DNA of 64,000 nt from NCBI GenBank assembly GCA_964566175.1, contig CAZMHU010000002.1, positions 1-64,000 on the forward strand, read 5' to 3'. The notes beneath the pieces are model-generated. The model searched no databases. It had not been told where the DNA came from and saw only the letters and a program-made list of their open reading frames with translations. A program made the position numbers and the translations under genes. The stretch is from SIG589 sp964566175. GTDB lineage: Bacteria; Bacillota; Clostridia; Oscillospirales; Acutalibacteraceae. Below, piece by piece: positions 44,275 through 53,688 of the stretch; the stretch's first letter is position 1; every line of letters begins with the position of its first letter.

Positions 44275-45617
44275 TACATATCATTGCCACGTGTTATAAT
44301 TTCCGTCCACGTAATAGGCCCTACAATTCCGTTTTGCGGAAGACCTATGCCCGCTTGTATCGTCTTAACGGCATTTTGAGTTGCGCTGTCGAAAATTCCC
44401 GTATTTTCAACAGGGGGAATATTAGGGTCTATTGCCGAAATATTCCGCAGATTTTCTTGCAGTATTCGCACATTTTCTCCTCCGTCACCGAGGGAAAGAA
44501 ATCTACCGGGATATATCTCCGCCGCATATATTCGGTAACTTTTGGGAAGTTCGGATAAAAGCAGTGTGTATGCATTTTGTATTGCGTTCCAAGTTTCTCT
44601 CTCAACAATACCGGTTATAGGCAGACCGTAATAGTTTTGAAAGGTATAAACAGCATCGCGTGTTGTATCGTCGAAACGTCCGTTTACGGTTATTTGCGGA
44701 AGTTGTGGTATGAAAAATCCCAAAAACGCCAAATAGTATTGCAGAGTGCTGACACCGATGCCACTGTCACCGTATTGTAAAACCTCGGGGTAGAGTCGTT
44801 CCGCCTCGGATATTGAAATGCCTTCGCTTATAAGTTCCGACAGGCGCTTAACACCGAAATATAGTTGCTTGATTTTATACCACGTTGCTTTTCCGACAAT
44901 TCCGTCCTGAGTGAGGTTGAATATCTTTTGAAATGTTTTTACCGACTCTTCGGTTTCGACATCGTAAACACCGGATAAATCTGAAATTTCCGGTATTGCA
45001 GGATAGTTTTTTCTGATGCGGTTGAGTTGGCGCTTTATCGTTACAACGTCCTCGCCGAACGAACCGCGCGCGAGCGGATTGTTCGGATATGATGGTATGT
45101 TATCTCCAACAGGGGCGTTGAAAACGAGATTTATATCATCGCCGTAATAATAACGTAAAATATCATATGGCGTATATCCCTCTTCGGCAAGTGTAACACT
45201 GCCCCATTGCGAAAGACCGTCACACTGTGTTCTAACACCGTCGCAAAACTGTGCGAATAGGGGATTAACGTTACCGGCGCGCACTATATAATCGTTAAAA
45301 ATTTCGTCGGTGATACGGCTGATGTTTTCAAAAATCTCACGTCCTTCGATAAAAGCATGGTCGTACTGTGTTGTGCTTGTTATATCAAAATCATATCCTC
45401 GACTGCGATAATATTCTGTATAAACACGGTTGAGTGTATAGGAAATTTGGGCATAGATGTTTGCTCGCAAAGAACTCTCGGGCCAGGTTGGATATATTTC
45501 GCTTGATGCAACATTTTTTATGTATTCGGCAAAGGATAGTGTTACGTTTCGGGCAGGGGAGTCGGGAGCACCGAGGTGAACTGTGATATTCTCGGGAACT
45601 GTGACGGGCATTTTCAT
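44274..45617 (-). CDS. SpoIID-like protein with three peptidoglycan-binding repeats
   Basis: A 447-residue protein. Residues 20-175 match the SpoIID/LytB fold: VASSEIYPTWP puts a glutamate (E40) at the catalytic place, and CDGLSQWGS plus GYTPYDILRYYYG are typical. Three PG_binding_1 repeats follow (about 185-255, 275-345, 370-445; markers DGIVGKATW, TGIVERETW, NGIVGPITW). SpoIID strips the glycan chain in sporulation. No signal peptide is seen, so secretion or coat deposition is unclear. It overlaps the gene above by four bases. Confidence 0.8.
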   Translation of the reverse strand: MKMPVTVPENITVHLGAPDSPARNVTLSFAEYIKNVASSEIYPTWPESSLRANIYAQISYTLNRVYTEYYRSRGYDFDITSTTQYDHAFIEGREIFENISRITDEIFNDYIVRAGNVNPLFAQFCDGVRTQCDGLSQWGSVTLAEEGYTPYDILRYYYGDDINLVFNAPVGDNIPSYPNNPLARGSFGEDVVTIKRQLNRIRKNYPAIPEISDLSGVYDVETEESVKTFQKIFNLTQDGIVGKATWYKIKQLYFGVKRLSELISEGISISEAERLYPEVLQYGDSGIGVSTLQYYLAFLGFFIPQLPQITVNGRFDDTTRDAVYTFQNYYGLPITGIVERETWNAIQNAYTLLLSELPKSYRIYAAEIYPGRFLSLGDGGENVRILQENLRNISAIDPNIPPVENTGIFDSATQNAVKTIQAGIGLPQNGIVGPITWTEIITRGNDM

Positions 45618-46072
45618 TCACCCTGTCTTAATTTCGGTTCGAGTGTTATCGGTAAAATTGTTTCGGTTTTATCGAAAATTTGAACGGTAATATCGTCGCC
45701 TTTTTCGAAAAGCGGGTTTTCGTATGATACAAAATATTCTGCCTGACTGCCTGCGGCTGTTATTTCGCTTTGCGAGAGAATAATCGGTTTTGCGGGAAGA
45801 GTTATGTTTTCGGTCAAGCCTGAGTTGTCGGTTTTACCATCAAAGAAAAGACGGCGGTTTCCGTTTTTAAGAGAATAGACAGTAATATGAGTTTCTTCTA
45901 CCGGAAAAGTACCTTCTCCCGCCGAAACCTGAATTTTCAGTGTACCGAGTCCCGTAAGCGTGCTGAAATCATCGTTACTTTGATTTATATCACCGAATAA
46001 TGAACGTTTCGCATAGTCAACTGCCTGCTTTTTATACTCATCGATTAAAATTGAAAAATCATATTCTTGCAT
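45614..46072 (-). CDS. carboxypeptidase-regulatory-like domain protein, partner of the SpoIID-like gene
   Basis: 152 residues from ATG 46072 (AAAGGG about eight bases ahead; a GTG lies at 46081). The core LKIQVSAGEGTFPVEETHITVYSL...GKTDNSGLTENITLP resembles a CarboxypepD_reg/Cna-B-type beta-sandwich. The N-terminal third is helical (DEYKKQAVDYAKRSLFGDI). I do not recognise a named function. The four-base overlap with the SpoIID-like gene shows coupled translation, so the two proteins probably act in one spore-envelope step. Confidence 0.6.
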   Translation of the reverse strand: MQEYDFSILIDEYKKQAVDYAKRSLFGDINQSNDDFSTLTGLGTLKIQVSAGEGTFPVEETHITVYSLKNGNRRLFFDGKTDNSGLTENITLPAKPIILSQSEITAAGSQAEYFVSYENPLFEKGDDITVQIFDKTETILPITLEPKLRQGE

Positions 46073-46181
46073 AATCAACACCCTTTCTTATGCCATATTA
46101 CGCAAGTATTCACGTTTCTGTTAATGTTGTACGATTATATATAAATTAAAGGAGTCCCTTGCGGGAGTCCAAAGAAAGAAT

Positions 46182-47150
46182 TTATATTGCCGAGAGCATT
46201 GCCACAACGGGCATTGTTACAAGAGAAATCAGAGTAGTCAGCGAAACGAGTTTTCCCGAATACACCGCATCACCGCCGTAAAGTTCGGCAAACATCGTTG
46301 TTGCCGTCGCCGCGGGCGTTGAAGAGAGTATAAGCACAATTGAAAGAGTCGTCTTGTCAATAATCGACAGGCTTTTTAATACGAACAAAACAATCCACAT
46401 TATAGCGGGGAAGAGCAACAGTCGCACTGCACAGAAAGGAATAACATATTTATCTTTCAGCAGTCCCTTGAAACTCGTTGTGGCGAGTTTTGCTCCGATT
46501 ATCATCATTGATGCAGGTGCAACCATATTTTTGAGTGCGGTTAAAACGCTGTAAAGAACGTTCACTGCCTGTCCCGCAAAACCATCGGTCAGCATAATTT
46601 CGTTTAAATATCCGCCGAAACCTGTAAGATAGATTACAAAACCGATTGCAATGGGAATGACGGCGGGGTTGATGAATATTTCCTTGACGGATATATATTT
46701 TCTGTCACCGGTATAGATATATCTTCCTAGTGAAAAGGCGAAAACATTAAACCAAACGATATATACCGTGGCATATACGGCGTATTCTTCACCGAAAACA
46801 TCGCTTATAACAGGAATACCCATATATCCCGCGTTGGAAAATATTGTTCCGAACTGCAAAACCTGACGGATTTTGTTGGGCGCTTTTTTAAAGATAAGCC
46901 TTGCAAAAACATAAAAAATCGAATGGCTGACAAGCGAGAGAAAAAATACCGATAAAATTCCCTTGAATGATTTGGTATCAAAAGGAATTATAAATCCGTG
47001 TATTATGAGCGCGACCTGTGCGACATAGAGTGTGAATACCGAAAGTGATTTTGAAAAACTGTCATCTACAAGATTTGTTTTGCGGATAATAAAACCCGGA
47101 ACCAAGAAACAAAACAGTGTAACGACTGAAATAATAAGCAATTTAAACAT
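46182..47150 (-). CDS. AEC family permease (auxin efflux carrier type)
   Basis: 322 residues from ATG 47150, which has TTTGGAG at good spacing; the ORF runs to 47168. About ten membrane segments, with GYMGIPVISDVFGEEYAVYATVYIVWFNVFAF and TPAATATTMFAELYGGDA, both AEC marks. Bacterial members export small organic acids or amino acids; the substrate here is unknown. It is separated from the nucleoside transporter operon by a hairpin. Confidence 0.88.
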   Translation of the reverse strand: MFKLLIISVVTLFCFLVPGFIIRKTNLVDDSFSKSLSVFTLYVAQVALIIHGFIIPFDTKSFKGILSVFFLSLVSHSIFYVFARLIFKKAPNKIRQVLQFGTIFSNAGYMGIPVISDVFGEEYAVYATVYIVWFNVFAFSLGRYIYTGDRKYISVKEIFINPAVIPIAIGFVIYLTGFGGYLNEIMLTDGFAGQAVNVLYSVLTALKNMVAPASMMIIGAKLATTSFKGLLKDKYVIPFCAVRLLLFPAIMWIVLFVLKSLSIIDKTTLSIVLILSSTPAATATTMFAELYGGDAVYSGKLVSLTTLISLVTMPVVAMLSAI

Positions 47151-47173
47151 ATTTTTTCTCCAAAGCAAAACAG

Positions 47174-47208
47174 AAGACCGAGATGAAAATGTTTTCCGTC
47201 TCGGTCTT
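47174..47208 (-). terminator. hairpin between the Nup-type operon and the AEC gene
   Basis: AAGACCGAGA (47174-47183) pairs with TCTCGGTCTT (47199-47208) over 10 bp with a 15-nt loop. The T-run is weak, so some read-through into the AEC gene is likely. Confidence 0.6.
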
Positions 47209-47222
47209 TAGAAATTTTTACG

Positions 47223-48170
47223 TTATCTTTCCTCGCGGAAATATGAAAGACCCAATGCCTGAGGCGGCTGTGTTTCACGTTTGTTACGCATACTTGTAAT
47301 TACAAGCACGATTATTGTAACAACATACGGCAACATTTTAACGAGTTCTTTGTTGGCGAAACTAACGCCGGTGACATAACTGCTGGCAATATAGAGTGCG
47401 CCGAAAAGAATTGAACCTATAATACCCAAATTCGGTTTCCAAACCGTGAATATAACAAGGGCTATCGCAAGCCAACCGATAGCGTCAATGCAGTATTCCC
47501 AGTTGCCGTGGAGATAGTCCATAATAAAGGTCAGTCCACCGAGACCGGCAATACCACATCCGATACATGTAGCACAGTAGCGATAACGGGAAACGTTTAT
47601 ACCGGCGGCATCGGCAGTGGCGGGGTTTTCACCAACCGAGCGCAAGTTTAGTCCTATTCTTGTTTTAGATAAAACAAAGGATGCAATCAGCGCAATTATC
47701 ACAGCAAGATAAATCAAAACGCCGTGTGAGAAAAAGAGTTCACCAAACCAGCCGAGGTCATCTGCAAATGGAAGGGGAGCGGTAAAATAGCGGCTACCCT
47801 TTGAATAAACCGCACCTGTTTTCGCAATCATAAAATCCGAAACTCCGACACCGAATGTTGTGAGTGCAAGACCGGTAACATTTTGATTGGCACGGAGCGT
47901 TACGGTCAAAAAACTGTAAAGCAGACCCATAAGCGCGCCGCCGAGTATGGTTGCGAGTATCGGTATTAGAATTGCCAAAAAGGGGTTTATATTGATTTTT
48001 ACGGCGTCGAAATAGAGATATTCCGCATAACATCCGCAAGAAGCACCGACACACATAACACCGGGAATACCGAGGTTAAGATGTCCCGATTTTTCGGTTA
48101 TGGTCTCGCCGGTTGAACCGAAGAGAAAAGCCATACCGAGACGAATCGCACTAACAAGAAAGGTTAACAT
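47223..48170 (-). CDS. nucleoside ABC transporter permease (NupQ-like)
   Basis: A 315-residue permease with eight to ten membrane segments. AFLFGSTGETITEKSGHLNLGIPGVM is the usual start of the second permease of BMP-type nucleoside importers, and SVGENPATADAAGINVSRYRY is the ATPase coupling loop. It pairs with the next permease. The start overlaps the previous stop by one base. Confidence 0.9.
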   Translation of the reverse strand: MLTFLVSAIRLGMAFLFGSTGETITEKSGHLNLGIPGVMCVGASCGCYAEYLYFDAVKININPFLAILIPILATILGGALMGLLYSFLTVTLRANQNVTGLALTTFGVGVSDFMIAKTGAVYSKGSRYFTAPLPFADDLGWFGELFFSHGVLIYLAVIIALIASFVLSKTRIGLNLRSVGENPATADAAGINVSRYRYCATCIGCGIAGLGGLTFIMDYLHGNWEYCIDAIGWLAIALVIFTVWKPNLGIIGSILFGALYIASSYVTGVSFANKELVKMLPYVVTIIVLVITSMRNKRETQPPQALGLSYFREER

Positions 48171-49252
48171 CAGTCATTCTCCTTTCCGGTTTTTGCCGCA
48201 ACAATTTTATATTGCAGGAAAAACTCACATCCGATAATAAAGAAGAGTATAATACCGGTGATTATATCCGAAATGGAATTCGGCAGGCGGAAGTCGGTCG
48301 AAACCTGACTTGCACCTTTTTCGAGAAATACGATAAGCAGTGAGGTGAAGACCATAAACACAGGGTTAAACTTTGCAAGCCAAGAAACCATAATAGCAGT
48401 AAAACCTCTGCCGTCAACAGTTGTTGTGCTAATGGTGTGGTTTGTTCCGCCGACGAGCAAAAGTCCCGCAATACCGCAAAGTGCACCCGAAACAACAAGC
48501 GTGCGGATTATAACTTTCTTAACATTGATACCAATGTATCTGGCGGTGTTTTCACTCTCACCGACAACAGAAATTTCATATCCCTGTTTGGTGTATTTAA
48601 GATAAACAAATACAAGTATAGTGAGTATTGCCACGATAATTACGTTAAGTAAATAAGGCTGATTGAAGAGCACGGGAAGACCGTATTCCGGCATAGGAGT
48701 CAAGACGCCCGAGCCGTTTTTAACGAAATACTTCAAAAAGAAAGATGCAAGTTGCATTGCAACATAATTCATCATAAGTGTGAAAAGAGTTTCGTTGGTG
48801 TTCCAAATCGCCTTGAAAACGGCGGGGATAACCGCCCAAATAATACCCGCAAGTACCGATGTTAAAAGCATTATGAGAAGTAGTAGGGGAGTGGGGATTT
48901 TTCCGCCGAGGAACATCATAACAGATATTGTTGCAATACCGCCGACAAGAACCTGTCCTTCGGCACCGCAGTTCCAGAAGCGCATTTTAAAGGCGGGGGT
49001 AACGGCAAGCGAAATGCAAAGCAACATTGCAACGTTTTGGAAAAGGCTCCACGTTCTGAGCGGTGTGCCGAAAGCGCCGTTGAACATTGAAGAATAAATC
49101 TGTATTGGGTTCTTTTTCGTAAGGAGTATTATAACGAGTGCCGAAACAAGGAGAGCGGCAACAATAGCCGTGCCGCGGATTGCAAGGTTATAATACCAAG
49201 CAAGCGGTTCTCTCTTGACGATACGCAATGAATGTTTGGAACGTAAAGACAT
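48170..49252 (-). CDS. nucleoside ABC transporter permease (NupP-like)
   Basis: A 360-residue permease with about ten membrane segments and the coupling loop SVVGESENTARYIGINVKK. MRFWNCGAEGQVLVGG is typical of the first BMP-type permease. It is translationally coupled with both neighbours through one-base overlaps. Confidence 0.9.
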   Translation of the reverse strand: MSLRSKHSLRIVKREPLAWYYNLAIRGTAIVAALLVSALVIILLTKKNPIQIYSSMFNGAFGTPLRTWSLFQNVAMLLCISLAVTPAFKMRFWNCGAEGQVLVGGIATISVMMFLGGKIPTPLLLLIMLLTSVLAGIIWAVIPAVFKAIWNTNETLFTLMMNYVAMQLASFFLKYFVKNGSGVLTPMPEYGLPVLFNQPYLLNVIIVAILTILVFVYLKYTKQGYEISVVGESENTARYIGINVKKVIIRTLVVSGALCGIAGLLLVGGTNHTISTTTVDGRGFTAIMVSWLAKFNPVFMVFTSLLIVFLEKGASQVSTDFRLPNSISDIITGIILFFIIGCEFFLQYKIVAAKTGKEND

Positions 49253-50793
49253 CAGTTGTTTTCCTCCTTTTGCTGTTTTCCTTTGGTCATCAAAAGACCG
49301 ATTTCTTCTTTTGTAGCGGTGCGGCCGTCAACAATACCGGTTAACGAGCCGCCGCCGATAACCAAAATTCTGTCGCAGAGTTCGATTAAAACGTCAAGGT
49401 CTTCGCCGACGAATATAACGGCAACGCCGCGTTCTTTTTGCTCGTTCAAAAGGTTGTATATCGTGTATGATGAGTTAATATCCAAACCGCGTACGGGGTA
49501 TGCCGCCATAAGTACGGTGGGAGCGGCGGCAATCTCTCTGCCGACGAGAACTTTCTGAACATTACCGCCTGATAGACGGCGAACAGGGGTGTTCTCATTT
49601 GGAGTGACAACTTCCAAATCTTCAATAATATGAAGTGCGAGGTCTTTCGGTGCTTTGCGCTCAAGGAATATAGATTTTCCTTTGCGATAACTGCGAAGCA
49701 TCATATTATCGACAATGTCCATATTTCCGACAAGTCCCATTCCGAGTCGGTCTTCCGGAACAAAAGAAAGACGAACGCCGAGTTCGCGAATTTGAAGGGG
49801 AGTCTTGTCACGAAGATTGTCTTGTGTGCCTGTTTTGGGATTGTTGTATAACACGTCGCCGCAATCGATATGCTGAAGACCGGCAATAGCCTCGAGCAAC
49901 TCTCTCTGACCGCTGCCTGCGATACCGGCAATACCCAAAATTTCGCCCGAGCGTGCGGTGAAAGAAATATCGTTGAGAATTTTAACGCCGTCGCGATTTA
50001 TACACTCAAGGTCTTTAACGATAAGGCGGTCGGTCGAGTCTTTGGGTTCACTGCGTTCGATATTGAGGGAGACCTTTTTACCGACCATCATTTCGGTCAG
50101 TTCAGACTCGGTTGTTTCGGCGGTATTGACCGTGGCGATGTATTTTCCTTTACGGAGAACGGCAACCTTGTCCGAGAGGGACATAACCTCGTGAAGTTTG
50201 TGAGTTATTATGATGATTGATTTTCCGTCGTCACGCATACGGCGCAAAACATTAAACAGTTTTTCGGTTTCCTGCGGCGTGAGAACGGCGGTAGGCTCGT
50301 CAAGTATCAAAATGTCCGCACCGCGATAAAGCACCTTGATGATTTCAACCGTCTGTTTTTCGGATACGCTCATTTCGTGTATCTTTTTGGCGGGGTCAAT
50401 CTCGAAACCGTATTTATCTGAAATTTCTTTAACCTTCTTCGCGGCTTCTTTCAGGCTGAATTTGCCCTTTTCTTTCAAACCGAGGATTATATTTTCGGTC
50501 GCCGAAAAAACATCAACAAGTTTAAAATGTTGGTGTATCATTCCGATTTTATAATCAAATGCGTCTTTGGGAGAGCGGATAAAAACCTCTTCACCGTTTA
50601 TGAAAATTTGACCGGAATCGGGGAAGTATATACCCGCAATCATATTCATAAGGGTGGTTTTTCCGCTGCCGTTTTCGCCGAGTATCGATAAAATCTCCCC
50701 TCGGATTACTTTAAGGTTAACATCGCTGTTGGCAACCACACTGCCAAAGGTTTTGGTAATGTTCTTGAGTTCAATAGCGGTATTCTCGGACAA
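49252..50793 (-). CDS. nucleoside ABC transporter ATPase, two domains (NupO-like)
   Basis: 513 residues from TTG 50793, which follows GAGGAGG; the ORF extends to ATG 50847 but that would bury the ribosome binding site. Two ABC halves: the first has GENGSGKTTLMN and LDEPTAVLTP; the second has GIAGSGQRELLE and LSGGNVQKVLVGREIA. The second Walker B lacks the standard aspartate-glutamate, common in this family. It drives guanosine/purine nucleoside uptake. Confidence 0.9.
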   Translation of the reverse strand: MSENTAIELKNITKTFGSVVANSDVNLKVIRGEILSILGENGSGKTTLMNMIAGIYFPDSGQIFINGEEVFIRSPKDAFDYKIGMIHQHFKLVDVFSATENIILGLKEKGKFSLKEAAKKVKEISDKYGFEIDPAKKIHEMSVSEKQTVEIIKVLYRGADILILDEPTAVLTPQETEKLFNVLRRMRDDGKSIIIITHKLHEVMSLSDKVAVLRKGKYIATVNTAETTESELTEMMVGKKVSLNIERSEPKDSTDRLIVKDLECINRDGVKILNDISFTARSGEILGIAGIAGSGQRELLEAIAGLQHIDCGDVLYNNPKTGTQDNLRDKTPLQIRELGVRLSFVPEDRLGMGLVGNMDIVDNMMLRSYRKGKSIFLERKAPKDLALHIIEDLEVVTPNENTPVRRLSGGNVQKVLVGREIAAAPTVLMAAYPVRGLDINSSYTIYNLLNEQKERGVAVIFVGEDLDVLIELCDRILVIGGGSLTGIVDGRTATKEEIGLLMTKGKQQKEENN

Positions 50794-50811
50794 TTTTGTT
50801 TTCCTCCTCGT

Positions 50812-50864
50812 TTTTAAAATTTCGAAAACCGTCTTTTCGATAGACACCTTTCGAAATTTTAAAA
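50812..50864. promoter_or_regulatory. 16-bp perfect inverted repeat before the nucleoside ATPase gene
   Basis: TTTTAAAATTTCGAAA (50812-50827) and its exact complement (50849-50864) enclose 21 nt. It lies in the mRNA just before the ATPase start. Confidence 0.7.
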
Positions 50865-50872
50865 TAAATCAA

Positions 50873-50895
50873 GGCGGGGCAGAAAGTGCCCCGCC
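50873..50895. terminator. GC-rich hairpin after the BMP binding-protein gene
   Basis: GGCGGGGC (50873-50880) pairs with GCCCCGCC (50888-50895) with a 7-nt loop. On the minus strand a T-rich stretch follows, so it may stop part of the transcripts and protect the binding-protein mRNA. Confidence 0.7.
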
Positions 50896-50912
50896 CGCCG
50901 ATTTTTATTAAA

Positions 50913-52175
50913 TTAGAATTTCTCGTTGAGAAGAGTGATTCCATCGATTCTTACATCAAAATAAGGTGCGGAGCGCATCTCAGACTCGTGGAATGAACCG
51001 TCGATAACAGCCTCTGTGTCGGGTGTATAAGCGGCATCGGTATCAACATCGGCAGTATAGGTAACAAGCGCCTTTTCGCCAACGGTGAAGTTAGCGGTAT
51101 CGAACACCTTAACAGTGCCGGCTTTAATATCATCAACAGTCTTTTTTATAGCATCAACAGTGCCGTCTGCGGCAGCATCGAGGTTTACGCCTGTGAGAAC
51201 AACAGAACCCTCTGCGATACCTCCGCACCAGTCAGCGGCAATCTTTTCGCCTGTTGCGGCGCACTTAATGATGTAGTTGAAGTAGGGTGCCCAGTCAATA
51301 CGAGAAGAAACGATAAAGGTTTCGGGGCAGGAATCATATGTGCTGCCGTTGTAGGAAACGTTGGGAACACCGGCGGCTTCGCAAGCAGAGGGAGCACCCA
51401 TAGAGTCAGCGTGCTGGCTGATGAGTTTGCATTCCTTGCTGATAAGAGCCTCTGCGGCATTCTTTTCTTCGGTAGCATCATACCAAGAACCTGTAAACTG
51501 AACGTCCATAGTTACGGTCGGGCAAACAGACTTTGCACCGAGATAGAAAGAGGTGTAACCGGAGATAACTTCAGCATAAGTGAAAGCACCAACATAACCG
51601 ATTTTAGCATCTTCTGCTTTGAACTCGCCGGCTTCAATCATTGCGTTGAGTTTCATACCTGCGGCAATACCTGCAAGGTAACGACCCTCATAGATAGAAG
51701 CGAAAGCGTTGTGATAGTTGTCAAGACCCTCAGTGTGAGCCTTAGTACCGGTTGCGTGGCAGAACTGAACGTTCGGGAATTCCTTTGCAGCCTTAATCAT
51801 AAAGTCTTCGTGACCGAAAGAGTTTGCGAAGATTACGCTGCAACCCTGGTCAACAAGATCCTTAGCGGCAACGTAGCATTCGTCACCTTCGGGAATCTGA
51901 GTTTTGATAATAACCTGTTCGTCTTTGAGACCTGCGGCTTCCTGAATGGCATCAACTGCGTTAAGGAAGTTAAGGTCATAGGTCGACTTCTCGTCATGCA
52001 GGCAGATGAAGCCGATTTTGAAATCGTCGGGAACCGTGTAATCAACGGTAAGTTTTGCCTCAGCAAGCGGTGATTCGCTCATACCTTTAAGGTCGGCGCT
52101 GCTGCCGGAGGTGTCGCATCCTGCGAAAGCAAAAAGCATTACAAGAGCCAGCATAAGTGCTAAAATCTTTTTCAT
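50913..52175 (-). CDS. BMP family nucleoside-binding lipoprotein
   Basis: 420 residues from ATG 52175 (GGGGGAA ahead). A lipoprotein signal with FAGC near residue 19 holds it on the outer face. The BMP/Med fold is seen in FKIGFICLHDEKSTYDLNFLNAVD, VIFANSFGHEDFMIKAA, IYEGRYLAGIAAGM and IGYVGAFTYAEVISGYTSF. Members bind purine nucleosides. It lies right behind xpt, tying it to purine salvage. Confidence 0.92.
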   Translation of the reverse strand: MKKILALMLALVMLFAFAGCDTSGSSADLKGMSESPLAEAKLTVDYTVPDDFKIGFICLHDEKSTYDLNFLNAVDAIQEAAGLKDEQVIIKTQIPEGDECYVAAKDLVDQGCSVIFANSFGHEDFMIKAAKEFPNVQFCHATGTKAHTEGLDNYHNAFASIYEGRYLAGIAAGMKLNAMIEAGEFKAEDAKIGYVGAFTYAEVISGYTSFYLGAKSVCPTVTMDVQFTGSWYDATEEKNAAEALISKECKLISQHADSMGAPSACEAAGVPNVSYNGSTYDSCPETFIVSSRIDWAPYFNYIIKCAATGEKIAADWCGGIAEGSVVLTGVNLDAAADGTVDAIKKTVDDIKAGTVKVFDTANFTVGEKALVTYTADVDTDAAYTPDTEAVIDGSFHESEMRSAPYFDVRIDGITLLNEKF

Positions 52176-52228
52176 TTTTGTTTCCCCCAAAAATTTTGTT
52201 TTTTATGTAAAAATAATTTACACCGAAA

Positions 52229-52801
52229 TCAGTCGCGGAAGGTGATACCGCAGTCGGTCATACTGTCTATGACAGCAAGTGACTCGAGATGAATACCCTC
52301 GGAACGGAGTTTATCTCCGCCGCCTTGGAAACCTTTTTCTATGGCAATAGCCACGCCCTCAACGGTTGCGCCGGACTGCTTTACGATATCGATAAGTCCG
52401 TTAATGGCATTGCCGTGTGCCAAAAAGTCGTCAATAATCAAAACCTTGTCATCGGGTGAGAGAAAATCACGACTTATGACAACGGGGTAATCGGTTTGAT
52501 GGGTATAAGAATAAACCATTGAAGAGTATACGTCGCCCGGAATATTGAGTGTTTTGTGCTTTTTCGCAAAAACAACGGGAACGTGCATTACGCTTGCAGC
52601 CGCAACGGCTATGGCAATGCCCGACGCTTCAATGGTTACAATCTTATTTATGCTATGCTGTGAAAACAGATTTGAAATTTCTTTACCCATTTCAACAAGG
52701 AAGTCAACATCTATGCGGTGGTTCAAAAAACTGCCTACCTTCAAGACATTACCGGGACAAACTTTTCCCTCTGACAAAATCTTTTGCTCCAAGGCTTTCA
52801 T
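52229..52801 (-). CDS. xpt: xanthine phosphoribosyltransferase
   Basis: A 190-residue enzyme: MKALEQKILSEGKVCPGNVLKVGSFLNHRID is the Xpt start, IEASGIAIAVAAA and the PRPP loop VLIIDDFLAHGNAINGL complete it. It turns xanthine into XMP. It is first of the xpt-bmp-ATPase-permease-permease run. No purine riboswitch is visible in the short leader, unlike in Bacillus. Confidence 0.95.
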   Translation of the reverse strand: MKALEQKILSEGKVCPGNVLKVGSFLNHRIDVDFLVEMGKEISNLFSQHSINKIVTIEASGIAIAVAAASVMHVPVVFAKKHKTLNIPGDVYSSMVYSYTHQTDYPVVISRDFLSPDDKVLIIDDFLAHGNAINGLIDIVKQSGATVEGVAIAIEKGFQGGGDKLRSEGIHLESLAVIDSMTDCGITFRD

Positions 52802-52842
52802 AATAATAACATCCTCTCAGAAACAGAAAAAATTATATTTCA

Positions 52843-52872
52843 ATGTTATCACAATATGTAGTATTTTGTCAA
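52843..52872 (-). promoter_or_regulatory. xpt operon promoter
   Basis: Minus-strand TTGACA (52872-52867) and TAACAT (52848-52843), 18 bp apart. The leader is only about 35 nt. Confidence 0.55.
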
Positions 52873-52921
52873 TATAAATAACGTCCAAAAAGCAAAAATA
52901 TTGTCAAATCTTGTTGTTTAT

Positions 52922-53677
52922 TTAGTATAAACCCGCTGCACCGAGAAAAGCCTTTGTTTTTTCGCTTTGCGGGTTTTCGAAAATATCGGCAGGCGTGCCG
53001 GTTTCTTCAATAATTCCGTCCGCCATAAATATTATCTTGTCCGAAACGCTTTTGGCAAAATCCATCTCGTGCGTTACGACAACCATAGTGCTGTCGCTTG
53101 ATTTCAGTCCTTTTATAACCCTCAGCACTTCGCCTGTAAGTTCGGGATCGAGTGCGCTTGTCGGTTCGTCAAAGCAGAGAATATCGGGTTTGAGCGCAAG
53201 GGCTCTCGCTATTGCAACACGCTGTTGCTGACCGCCCGAAAGTTGACAAGGGTATGCGTCCTTTCGCTCGCTCAGTCCTACACGCTCGATAAGTTCGAGT
53301 GCATTTTTATTGATTTCCTCACTGCTGCCCATTTTGTGAAGAGTAGGGGCGAGTGTTATGTTCTCAAGTATGCTGTACTGCGGAAAAAGATTAAAGGATT
53401 GAAAGACAAGTCCGAAGTGCATACGGCTTGAAAGTTTTTCTTTTTCGTTAATGCCGATGTTGTTTTCGGCATCGAACAAAACCTTTCCGTCAACGATAAT
53501 CTGACCGCAGTCCGCTGTTTCCAAAAAGTTAAGACAGCGAAGCAGTGTGGTCTTTCCGCTGCCGGAAGAGCCGAGAATTGTCAAAACTTCGCCCTTTTCG
53601 AGCGAAAAATCGATACCTTTTAATATTTGGTTTTTTGAAAAGGATTTTTTAAGGTTTTTAACCTCTAATACCGACAT
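52922..53677 (-). CDS. polar amino acid ABC transporter ATPase
   Basis: A 251-residue ATPase: GSSGSGKTTLLRCLN, FQSFNLFPQYSILEN, LSGGQQQRVAIARAL and CFDEPTSALDPEL, followed by VVTHEMDFAKSVSDKI. These are marks of the GlnQ/HisP group. It energises the permease encoded just before it (11 bp upstream). Confidence 0.93.
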   Translation of the reverse strand: MSVLEVKNLKKSFSKNQILKGIDFSLEKGEVLTILGSSGSGKTTLLRCLNFLETADCGQIIVDGKVLFDAENNIGINEKEKLSSRMHFGLVFQSFNLFPQYSILENITLAPTLHKMGSSEEINKNALELIERVGLSERKDAYPCQLSGGQQQRVAIARALALKPDILCFDEPTSALDPELTGEVLRVIKGLKSSDSTMVVVTHEMDFAKSVSDKIIFMADGIIEETGTPADIFENPQSEKTKAFLGAAGLY

Positions 53678-53688
53678 AAATTAACTCC

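Noticed and set aside
51411..52073. 220-residue plus-strand frame opposite the BMP lipoprotein gene
   Set aside because: Antisense frame of a high-confidence gene with no SD signal.
52802..52921. Purine riboswitch upstream of xpt
   Set aside because: I searched for it because xpt is a classic target, but the region is only about 120 bp, has a promoter with a short leader, and shows no conserved purine aptamer core.
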